Below, piece by piece: positions 1 through 5,108 of a DNA stretch of 5,108 nt (positions within the stretch are counted from its first letter, which is position 1; each line of letters opens with the position of its first letter). The notes beneath the pieces are model-generated. The model did no database searches and was not told the DNA's origin. It saw nothing but the letters and a program-made list of their open reading frames with translations. This stretch comes from Marinospirillum sp. (GTDB taxonomy: Bacteria > Pseudomonadota > Gammaproteobacteria > Pseudomonadales > Halomonadaceae). The stretch is taken from NCBI GenBank assembly GCA_007116195.1, contig SKIX01000080.1, positions 1 to 5,108 on the forward strand. The letters are read 5' to 3'. A program made the position numbers and the translations under genes.

Positions 1-2
1 AA

Positions 3-293
3 GAGCGTTTACTGGAAGCTTGGCTGCAGTTGAAGCAAGCAGGCTTAGAGCAGGATGCTCCTTGGCAGCAAAAGGCTTTGCAGGCCTTGCATAAAGAAGT
101 TCATAATTTAGCTGGAGCAGCGGGGGCTTATGGTCTGGAGCCTTTGAGTCAACAGGCTAGGGCAGCTGAGCGTCTTATTTGGGCAGTCTTGCCTTCGATG
201 GCAGCGAGTCAAGCCTTGGAATGGCAGGAGCTGCATTGGGTGTTTGCTGCCCTGATCACGCTGCTAGAAGCAGAAATCACCAGTCAAACATAA
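3..293 (+). CDS. Hpt (histidine phosphotransfer) domain protein, 3' end only
   Basis: This reading frame is open from the first complete codon of the window, so the gene starts upstream and only its last 96 residues are seen. A TTG at 30 could pass as a start but has no ribosome site, and the frame continues through it. The segment HNLAGAAGAYG fits the Hpt signature (H-x-L-[AK]-G-x-x-x-x-x-G). The phospho-accepting histidine is the CAT codon at 102-104. The surroundings are alpha-helical and rich in Ala, Leu and Gln, as expected for the four-helix Hpt bundle. The family carries phosphoryl groups between receiver domains in the cytoplasm. The gene ends 4 bases before the called start of the histidine kinase, so the two are very likely co-transcribed. 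Whether this is a stand-alone Hpt protein or the C-terminal end of a larger hybrid or receiver protein cannot be seen here. Confidence 0.8.
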   Translation, partial: ERLLEAWLQLKQAGLEQDAPWQQKALQALHKEVHNLAGAAGAYGLEPLSQQARAAERLIWAVLPSMAASQALEWQELHWVFAALITLLEAEITSQT

Positions 294-298
294 AAGGG
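292..298 (+). promoter_or_regulatory. Ribosome binding site bearing on the kinase start
   Basis: A purine run (AAAAGGG) directly follows the stop of the Hpt gene. It touches the GTG at 298, which is too close to serve it. It lies about 8 and 11 bases before the TTG codons at 307 and 310. This suggests that the kinase may really start at 307 or 310, three or four codons inside the longest frame. Confidence 0.45.
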
Positions 299-2109
299 TG
301 CTCCCTTTGTTGAAGTACTTTGCAACGATTTCATTACAGACACGGCTTTTGCTGCTTGTGCTCATTGGATTTATGCTGATTATTTTGGCGTCAACCCAGC
401 TTACTCGTGGCTTCTTGCAAAACGAGTATCGCCAAGCCTTCTATCAGCAAGAGCAGCGTGTGCTGAGTAACTTGGCTTCACGTCTTGAAAGCGAACTCAA
501 TCGCCAGCATCTCAGCCTTCAGGCACTCGCTGATCAAATGGTTAAGGATCAGGCTTGGCTTCCTTTATCGGTATTGGAGCGCCAACTGGAAGTTGCCTTA
601 ATCAGTGGAACTTTTGTTGATTATCTATTGCTGGATGCTGAGGGCGTAGCTTTTTTTGATCTACCCTTTTTTCCTGAACGCATCGGTACAGACTATTCAG
701 ACCGACCCTTTATTCAGCAAACTCTGCAGAGCTTAAATCCTATCCGCAGCCAGCCTTTTTCGGGGCGGCGTACCCATCGGCCTTTAATTGCTTTCACCGC
801 CCCAGTGCTTTGGCAAGACCAGTTGCTAGGTCTACTTGTGGGCACCCATGAGTTAACCAATAATGCCGTGCTTCAAGAAATTCGTCGTGATTTTTTATTA
901 GAAGCCGGTAATTTTTATATATTAGATAGTCGCAACAATAAGTTTGTTGCGGCGACAGATCCTGAGCAGTTGCTGCAACCTCTTGATTCAGAAAGGCGGC
1001 CAGACCTGGCTGAGGTTTTACAAGCTTCAGAGCTGTCTGGACAAATAACCGGCCACGATGGTCGCAACTGGGTATACAGCAAAGCGAGTATACCTTCAAT
1101 GAATTGGGAGCTGGTGCTGAAAAAGCCTGAATATCAGGTTGTTGCCACTGCTGATAAACTGCTGCAACAATACCTAATCATGAAACTGCTGATGCTGGGC
1201 ATTTCAGCAGCGATGCTTTTGTTGATGATTCGTTTGATGTTACGCCCAGTGCGTCGGGCGCTTGATCAGCTGCGTCAAATTGTTGCCAGTGACCAAGCCT
1301 ATCAACCCCTGGAAGTTAAAGCTCAGGGTGAAATAGGGCAGCTTATGCAAGCCTTTAACAGTTTACAAGCTTGGCGTGATCGTAAAGAGCGTTTAGTAGA
1401 TGAGTTTGTGTCAATTATTAGTCATGAGTTACGCACCCCTTTAACCAGCATACAAGGCACCTTGAGCCTGCTCTTAAATACCCGTGACCAGTTAAGCGAA
1501 GCGCAGCAGCAAGAGTTGCTGACAATGGCACAGCGTAACAGCCAGCGTTTAGGTTTTTTGGTCGATGATCTTTTGGATATGGCCGCTCTAAAGAGTGGTC
1601 ATTTGCAGGTCAAGGTTCGGCAGTGTGAGCTTAAACCCTTAATTGACGAGAGTTGTGCTCAGGTTGCTTGCCCTTTGCACCAGCATAAACAACACTTACA
1701 AGTTCTGGGGTTAACCCCTGACTACTGGGTGGAGGCTGATCCTCAGCGTTTACAGCAGGTTCTCACCAATTTGTTGACTAATGCCAGTAAGTTTTCCCCT
1801 GAAGGTAGCTTGATCAAGCTACAGGTCGACCAAGAATCAAGGGGCGTGGCCCTTCGTGTGATAGACCAGGGGCCAGGTATTCCTCCGCAAGATCAAAAGC
1901 GCATCTTTCAGCGTTTTACTCAGGGCGATGCGTCCACTCACCGTGTACAAAGCGGTGCAGGTTTGGGTTTAGCGATTGCTTATGAATTGACCCTAGCTAT
2001 GGGTGGCAGCCTCCAGCTAGACTCTGAATTATCGAGGGGTAGCTGTTTTACTGTCTGGCTGCCCAAGGCAACTGCTGATCAAGGAAAGCAAAGCGATGAC
2101 TCAACTTAA
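298..2109 (+). CDS. Membrane sensor histidine kinase with Cache-like periplasmic domain
   Basis: This is a 603-residue inner-membrane kinase. A short N-terminus leads into TM1 (about 17-34). An extracytoplasmic sensor region of about 250 residues follows, with a dCache-like pattern (YSDRPFIQQ near 133-141, then a PLIAFTAPV strand and a LLGLLVG strand). TM2 (about 292-314) leads to HAMP (about 312-365), HisKA (about 366-432) and the ATP-binding domain (about 476-592). The phosphorylated histidine is H376 in SHELRTPL. The N box has N491 and N495, the G1 box is DQGPGIP (523-529), the F box is RIFQRF, and the G2 box is GAGLGLAI. All catalytic motifs are intact. There is no receiver domain, so the kinase is not a hybrid. 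Start: GTG at 298 is the longest choice, but TTG at 307 or 310 fits the ribosome site better. It lies between an Hpt gene and a response regulator and should phosphorylate the latter. The ligand is unknown; Cache domains commonly bind small metabolites. Confidence 0.92.
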   Translation: MLPLLKYFATISLQTRLLLLVLIGFMLIILASTQLTRGFLQNEYRQAFYQQEQRVLSNLASRLESELNRQHLSLQALADQMVKDQAWLPLSVLERQLEVALISGTFVDYLLLDAEGVAFFDLPFFPERIGTDYSDRPFIQQTLQSLNPIRSQPFSGRRTHRPLIAFTAPVLWQDQLLGLLVGTHELTNNAVLQEIRRDFLLEAGNFYILDSRNNKFVAATDPEQLLQPLDSERRPDLAEVLQASELSGQITGHDGRNWVYSKASIPSMNWELVLKKPEYQVVATADKLLQQYLIMKLLMLGISAAMLLLMIRLMLRPVRRALDQLRQIVASDQAYQPLEVKAQGEIGQLMQAFNSLQAWRDRKERLVDEFVSIISHELRTPLTSIQGTLSLLLNTRDQLSEAQQQELLTMAQRNSQRLGFLVDDLLDMAALKSGHLQVKVRQCELKPLIDESCAQVACPLHQHKQHLQVLGLTPDYWVEADPQRLQQVLTNLLTNASKFSPEGSLIKLQVDQESRGVALRVIDQGPGIPPQDQKRIFQRFTQGDASTHRVQSGAGLGLAIAYELTLAMGGSLQLDSELSRGSCFTVWLPKATADQGKQSDDST

Positions 2110-2476
2110 ACGTATTCTGTGCGTTGATGACGATCCTGATATCAGGTTTTTGCTCAAACTGGCGTTAGGTAAGCTGGGTGGTTTGCAGGTTACTCTTGCA
2201 GCTTCTGGAGAAGAGGCTTTAGCCCTGCTGCCTCAGTGTGAACCTGATTTGCTGTTACTTGATTTGATGTTACCTAAGATGTCCGGCTTAGACATCTTGC
2301 AGCAGGCCAGGCTGCTGCCAGGTTTTGAGCAGTTGCAAGGGTTGATTATTACCGCCAGGGTGACTGCTCCTAACCCTGAAGCTTGGCAGCAGCCGGGTGT
2401 TTTAGGCGTGCTGGCCAAGCCTTTCGATCCTATGACACTGGCAGATGAGGTTAAAACTCAGTTTTTGAACACCTGA
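2096..2476 (+). CDS. Single-domain response regulator (CheY-like receiver)
   Basis: This is a 126-residue stand-alone receiver. The acidic pocket is D11-D13 (VDDDPD), the phosphorylated aspartate is D56 in [13 protein letters not shown], the switch threonine is T86 in IITARV, and the conserved lysine is K108 in the KPFDPMTL segment. The protein is only as long as a receiver domain, so it has no DNA-binding or enzymatic output. The ATG at 2096 lies inside the kinase gene (14-base overlap with its stop) and has a good Shine-Dalgarno (AAGGAAAG at 2081-2088, 7 bases upstream). The overlap points to translational coupling and a matched kinase-regulator pair. It could act by protein contact, or pass phosphate on to an Hpt such as the one encoded upstream. 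Its last 19 bases overlap the convergent chemoreceptor gene. It resembles the small receivers with a C-terminal KPFDPMTL motif found beside such kinases; it is not a flagellar CheY by context. Confidence 0.93.
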   Translation: MTQLKRILCVDDDPDIRFLLKLALGKLGGLQVTLAASGEEALALLPQCEPDLLLLDLMLPKMSGLDILQQARLLPGFEQLQGLIITARVTAPNPEAWQQPGVLGVLAKPFDPMTLADEVKTQFLNT

Positions 2477-2484
2477 AACTGAGT
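2456..2484. terminator. Inverted repeat at convergent gene ends, possible bidirectional terminator
   Basis: ACTCAGTTT (2456-2464) is perfectly complementary to AAACTGAGT (2476-2484), giving a 9-bp stem with an 11-base loop. The receptor stop codon lies in the left arm, and the regulator stop ends at the first base of the right arm. On the - strand the stem runs straight into TTTT. On the + strand a T5 run (2491-2495) follows after 6 bases. The stem is only moderately GC-rich, so termination efficiency is uncertain, but there is no other intergenic space in which a terminator could sit. Confidence 0.5.
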
Positions 2485-4650
2485 GGCTAGTTTTTGTAAG
2501 GAAACCGAAGCTTGTTGAACTGAATAGCTTGCCGTTTCTGCTTGTTGCGCTTGCGTCGCATTGGAATCAGCAAGGCTTGCTAAACGCTCGACGGTTTCAG
2601 CCACTTCGCGTGCCGCCATAGCCTGTTCAGACAGTACCTGTTGAATGCTTTCAGTGACCTGAATCACATTATTGGTCTCCTGCTCGATTGCTGCAACTGA
2701 TTGGCCTGCGTTCAAAGCTTTGTCGACACCCTCTTCTACACGCGCAACACTCGCTTGCATTTCGTCGGCAGTGCTGGATGTTTGGCGCTGAATCTGCTGC
2801 ACCATATCAGTAATTTCAACAGTTGATTGGGCCGTACGCTCGGCTAGGTTACGGACTTCATCGGCAACCACTGCAAAACCCCTGCCATGCTCACCTGCGC
2901 GGGCTGCTTCTATGGCTGCATTGAGTGCAAGCAGGTTGGTTTGTTCGGCAATTTCACGAATGGTCGATACAATTTTGCCAATGTTATCCGAGAGGGTTTC
3001 CAGCTCTTGCAGGCGGTTGGCTGACTGAGTTACTGCGGCGGCAATAGAGCGCATCTCTTCGCTGCTTTGGTTGACCGCCTCGGCCCCTTCCTTGGCGGTT
3101 GCACCGGCCAGGGTTGAAGCATTACAAGCATCCTCAGCATTACTACCTATTTGATCAACAGAAGCACTCAACTCTTCTAAAGCGGCCGCCATACTCGCTG
3201 CACTATTGGACTGCTCGACCGCTCCTCGGGTTGTTTCTTCACTGGCACTCAGCATCTCCTTTACCGATTGAGACAGGGTTTTGGTTGAGGCATTAATTTC
3301 AAACACGATCTCAAACAGGCGATTGCGCATAATCATCAGGCTGTTAAAAACGCCGCCCAGCTCATCGGCTCGCCCTGGTGGTAGGTCACCAATAAGATTG
3401 CCGGCGGCAATGTCTTGAGTAATGCTACGTATGCGCTGAATACGTTGACGCAAGCCTTTGACAACCAGAAGTGCTACTGAGGCTAGGCCAAGAAGAACCA
3501 CGCCTAAAGTGGTTGCCATATTAATTAACGGGGCGGTGTAGGCTGCTTGTAGCCCAGCAAGAGGCACGGTAGCCTGAGCGACACCGCGCACATCGCCAAG
3601 CTGCCAATCGGTTTTTGGGGTGTCTGGGTGGTTGTTATGGCAGTTAATACAGCCTTGCTGATCCATGACATCGGCTACGGCCAGGCGGAAATAATCCTGT
3701 CCATCAATGGATACTCTAGCACTAAACACTTCGTTGGGGTTGGCCGTTAAAAAACGTGCGGCCTGTTGTTCAAATTCATCGAGCCGGCTTTCGGCAGCCG
3801 AGCGAAAACGAAAAGGCTGATCGCTGTAAAGGCGGAACTCCGAGCCACCTTCAAAGCCTGAGCGTTCAGAGCCGCCCTCTTGGCTCATTTCGCCGAGCGA
3901 GCGCATCACCGTGGCCGGAAGAGGAATGGCATGAGGATCGTTTTCATGGTCATGCGAAATATGCAGACCCGCTTCTCGGCCTTTGGGAACAATATGCTGG
4001 TTGTAGAAAACACGAGCATTAAACGCCATTTCAATTAGGTCAGCAGCATTCTGCTGCCCAGCTTGCTCCAGGGTTTCGTCATACAGGCGGTTCATTTGAT
4101 GAACGACAACGGCAATCAAGAGCGCAAACCCTAAGCCCAAAGGCAGAATCAGTTTCCAAGATACCCCTAGGTTTTGAAAAGCACGCAGGGGCGCACTGAG
4201 CCAACCGGCCAACCCAGGCGGAATAATATAGCCCCGCTGTAAGCGATGGCCGCTGCCCTCACGCATTTTTTTATAGAGGGCTTCGGCCTGTTGAATTTCT
4301 TTTTGGGTGGCTTGTAGGCGAACACTCATGTAGCCACCATCCGAGCGAGGCGTGGCCGTGGCTTTCACCCAGTAGTGGTCACCATTTTTACGTCGATTCT
4401 TCACCATGCCCTGCCAAGCACGGCCCTGTTTTAGGGTCGCCCACATATCACGAAAGGCTTCTTCGGGCATATCTGGGTGGCGAATCATATTGTGCGGCTG
4501 GCCAATCAATTCATCGCGTGTAAACCCCGAATACTCAACAAAAGCCTCGTTAACATAGATGATATTTCCCTGAGGGTCTGTGTGAGAAATAATTGCACAG
4601 TCACTGCGAACAGGGTAGTCAGTTTGGGTAACAGGTTGATTGTTGCGCAT
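2458..4650 (-). CDS. Chemoreceptor with Aer-like PAS and periplasmic c-type heme (Tll0287-like) domain
   Basis: This is a 730-residue methyl-accepting chemotaxis protein. PAS (about 15-115) closely resembles the FAD-binding PAS of E. coli Aer, with QPHNM then [20 protein letters not shown], and R57, H58, D60 and W79. TM1 is at about 167-185. The periplasmic part (about 187-375) looks like a Tll0287-like/DUF3365 domain, with IPLPAT at 242-247 and a heme-attachment motif C334-I-N-C337-H338. TM2 is at about 376-398, then HAMP (about 399-450) and the MCP hairpin (about 455-727), whose tip is [19 protein letters not shown]. There is no C-terminal NWETF-type tether. The topology (PAS inside, heme outside) suits periplasmic heme attachment. 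It should control CheA/CheW from redox or gas signals. The frame extends to a TTG at 4737, but the ATG at 4650 has AAGGA 7 bases upstream and gives an Aer-like N-terminus ([14 protein letters not shown]). The function is inferred from domains; the ligand is unproven. Confidence 0.93.
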   Translation of the reverse strand: MRNNQPVTQTDYPVRSDCAIISHTDPQGNIIYVNEAFVEYSGFTRDELIGQPHNMIRHPDMPEEAFRDMWATLKQGRAWQGMVKNRRKNGDHYWVKATATPRSDGGYMSVRLQATQKEIQQAEALYKKMREGSGHRLQRGYIIPPGLAGWLSAPLRAFQNLGVSWKLILPLGLGFALLIAVVVHQMNRLYDETLEQAGQQNAADLIEMAFNARVFYNQHIVPKGREAGLHISHDHENDPHAIPLPATVMRSLGEMSQEGGSERSGFEGGSEFRLYSDQPFRFRSAAESRLDEFEQQAARFLTANPNEVFSARVSIDGQDYFRLAVADVMDQQGCINCHNNHPDTPKTDWQLGDVRGVAQATVPLAGLQAAYTAPLINMATTLGVVLLGLASVALLVVKGLRQRIQRIRSITQDIAAGNLIGDLPPGRADELGGVFNSLMIMRNRLFEIVFEINASTKTLSQSVKEMLSASEETTRGAVEQSNSAASMAAALEELSASVDQIGSNAEDACNASTLAGATAKEGAEAVNQSSEEMRSIAAAVTQSANRLQELETLSDNIGKIVSTIREIAEQTNLLALNAAIEAARAGEHGRGFAVVADEVRNLAERTAQSTVEITDMVQQIQRQTSSTADEMQASVARVEEGVDKALNAGQSVAAIEQETNNVIQVTESIQQVLSEQAMAAREVAETVERLASLADSNATQAQQAETASYSVQQASVSLQKLATQFQVFKN

Positions 4651-4657
4651 GCTTGTT

Positions 4658-4662
4658 TCCTT
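4658..4662 (-). promoter_or_regulatory. Shine-Dalgarno of the chemoreceptor gene
   Basis: Read on the - strand, AAGGA ends 7 bases before the ATG at 4650. This fixes the start there rather than at the TTG at 4737, which has no ribosome site. The same bases overlap one arm of a 10-bp inverted repeat. Confidence 0.8.
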
Positions 4663-4739
4663 GCTTAATGGCAGGCTTTGTTTTTTCTTGTAATTAACGA
4701 GGCTAAAGAAATTAAACGTTAAGCTGCTGTTAAGCAAGG
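4659..4739 (-). repeat. 10-bp perfect inverted repeat overlapping the ribosome site
   Basis: CCTTGCTTAA at 4659-4668 and TTAAGCAAGG at 4730-4739 are perfect complements, separated by 61 bases. In an mRNA begun upstream of 4739, the distal arm would pair with the AAGG of the Shine-Dalgarno and could lower translation. A transcript begun closer to the gene would lack that arm. The repeat is seen directly; its regulatory role is inference. It could instead be a pair of operator half-sites. Confidence 0.4.
4694..4721 (-). promoter_or_regulatory. Possible sigma-28 (FliA-type) promoter for the chemoreceptor
   Basis: On the - strand, TAACGTTT (4721-4714) matches 7 of 8 bases of the flagellar -35 box TAAAGTTT. 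After 12 bases comes CTCGTTAA (4701-4694), which matches 5 of 8 of GCCGATAA. The spacer is one base longer than the usual 11. Chemoreceptor genes are often FliA-controlled, and transcription would start roughly 35 bases before the ATG. A competing sigma-70 reading (TTGCTT, 16 bases, TTTAAT) overlaps the same stretch. Confidence 0.3.
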
Positions 4740-4746
4740 CCAGAGG

Positions 4747-4770
4747 CTGGGGTACTGGGTTGCTGGGCTG
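4747..4770. repeat. Three CTGGG words at 8-bp spacing
   Basis: CTGGG begins at 4747, 4755 and 4763, giving three imperfect 8-bp units (CTGGGGTA, CTGGGTTG, CTGGGCTG) about 100 bases upstream of the chemoreceptor start. This may be chance or a small slippage product; no known binding site is recognised. Confidence 0.35.
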
Positions 4771-4836
4771 TTGATGGACAGGTAAAAAACGCTCTAGCCC
4801 TTGTATGGCAGGGTGTTTGAGAGTTTGCTGAATGTA

Positions 4837-4858
4837 TCAGAAGTGTTTCAGAAGTATT
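4837..4858. repeat. Tandem 11-bp direct repeat, possible regulator site
   Basis: TCAGAAGTGTT (4837-4847) is followed at once by TCAGAAGTATT (4848-4858), with one mismatch. On the - strand this reads CTTCTGA-AACA-CTTCTGA: two 7-bp words separated by a 4-bp A-rich spacer. The 11-bp period is typical of sites bound by tandem dimers of OmpR/PhoB-family regulators. The words do not match the PhoB consensus. It lies about 190 bases upstream of the receptor start. Confidence 0.4.
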
Positions 4859-4898
4859 ACGGAGGTAAGTTTAGAAGGCCTGATTTAAGCCTGGATCA

Positions 4899-4955
4899 CG
4901 CCAAGTTAATCAAGAGCCAGGCCTACTGGGGGGCGCTGGCTGAGTTAACTTGGCG
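4899..4955. repeat. Large intergenic hairpin downstream of the PhoU-domain gene
   Basis: CGCCAAGTTAA (4899-4909) and TTAACTTGGCG (4945-4955) form an 11-bp perfect stem. Inside it, AGCCAG (4915-4920) pairs with CTGGCT (4936-4941), and GCC (4921-4923) can pair with GGC (4932-4934), so the element can fold into a long interrupted hairpin. It begins 13 bases after the stop of the PhoU-domain gene, where a terminator is expected. Neither strand has a T-run after the stem, so it may be a weak or Rho-assisted terminator, an mRNA 3'-end stabiliser, or a REP-like dispersed element. Confidence 0.5.
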
Positions 4956-4968
4956 CTAGATAGCAGGT

Positions 4969-5108
4969 TTAACCCTTATCAACGACCTTGCGTTTACCTG
5001 CCATGCGGTGACCGGAGGCAGATTCATTAACATTGATCACATGGTCGCCGATACGTTCCAGGCGGTTGATCACATCAATGAACACCACACCAGCACGGGG
5101 TGAGTAGT
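4969..5108 (-). CDS. PhoU-domain protein, C-terminal 45 residues (partial)
   Basis: The gene enters from the right edge on the - strand and ends with TAA at 4969-4971. The visible tail contains VVFIDVINRLERIGDHVINV, matching the conserved last helix of PhoU domains (D-x-x-N-x-L-E-R-I-G-D-H). After it comes a basic tail (SGHRMAGKRKVVDKG). PhoU domains occur in the phosphate-regulon protein PhoU and at the C-terminus of Na+/phosphate cotransporters (NptA/YjbB type). The short basic tail and lone neighbourhood do not decide between them; the cotransporter is my slight preference. The 45 visible residues give no view of membrane segments. The gene runs in the same direction as the chemoreceptor but is separated from it by 318 bases with a large hairpin, so an operon is unlikely. 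Confidence 0.7.
   Translation of the reverse strand, partial: YSPRAGVVFIDVINRLERIGDHVINVNESASGHRMAGKRKVVDKG

Noticed and set aside
30..32. TTG as start of the Hpt protein
   Set aside because: The frame is open to the window edge in an Hpt-like helical context and no ribosome site precedes the TTG; the gene is cut by the window.
794..1099. 101-codon open frame on the - strand inside the kinase gene
   Set aside because: It lies wholly within a well-supported coding region, has no ribosome site and encodes no recognisable domain; it is a shadow of the kinase codons.
2233..2418. 61-codon open frame on the - strand inside the response regulator gene
   Set aside because: Antisense shadow of a conserved receiver domain with no supporting motif.
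3099..4668. Three short + strand open frames (3099-3296, 3756-4022, 4477-4668) opposite the chemoreceptor
   Set aside because: All lie antisense to conserved PAS, heme or MCP codons, and their translations look like random composition.
4651..4737. Upstream extension of the chemoreceptor to a TTG at 4737 (759 residues)
   Set aside because: It has no ribosome site, the added 29 residues look non-homologous to Aer, and the ATG at 4650 has AAGGA at 7 bases.
4784..4820. Intrinsic terminator on the - strand ending in T6 (4784-4789)
   Set aside because: The only stem before the T-run is 4 bp (CCCT/AGGG) and sits 8 bases away, too weak to support.
4837..4858. Pho box near the PhoU-domain gene
   Set aside because: The 11-bp period fits, but the words match the CTGTCAT consensus at only about 2 of 7 positions, and the site lies downstream of that gene.

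Overview
The window looks like chromosomal DNA of a motile, respiring gammaproteobacterium of moderate GC. This is judged from the protein flavour (an Aer-like chemoreceptor and a PhoU-domain protein) and from the compact, mostly Shine-Dalgarno-led genes. I cannot name the genus. There is no sign of a phage, transposon, CRISPR array or RNA gene.

Positions 1-2476 (+ strand) hold a tight signalling operon. It has the 3' end of an Hpt (histidine phosphotransfer) gene, then a 603-residue membrane histidine kinase with a Cache-like periplasmic sensor, then a 126-residue single-domain response regulator whose start overlaps the kinase stop by 14 bases. No DNA-binding or enzymatic output domain is present in the visible part. 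The set therefore probably works as a split phosphorelay or signals to a partner encoded elsewhere.

Positions 2458-4650 (- strand) hold a 730-residue methyl-accepting chemotaxis receptor that converges on the operon and overlaps it by 19 bases. Its architecture is the main point of interest. An N-terminal PAS domain keeps the FAD-pocket residues of the energy-taxis receptor Aer. It is followed by a membrane segment, a periplasmic Tll0287-like (DUF3365) domain with a CxxCH c-type heme motif, a second membrane segment, HAMP and a full MCP signalling hairpin. One polypeptide thus appears able to read both a cytoplasmic flavin and a periplasmic heme. A 9-bp perfect inverted repeat containing the kinase-operon and receptor stop codons lies at the junction and may act as a bidirectional terminator.

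Positions 4651-4968 (318 bases) hold no gene. They contain the receptor's Shine-Dalgarno, a possible flagellar-type (sigma-28) promoter, a 10-bp inverted repeat that could mask the ribosome site, a tandem 11-bp repeat, three 8-bp-spaced CTGGG words, and a large 11-bp-stem hairpin. Positions 4969-5108 (- strand) are the 3' end of a PhoU-domain gene, possibly of a Na+/phosphate cotransporter, transcribed toward the receptor gene.
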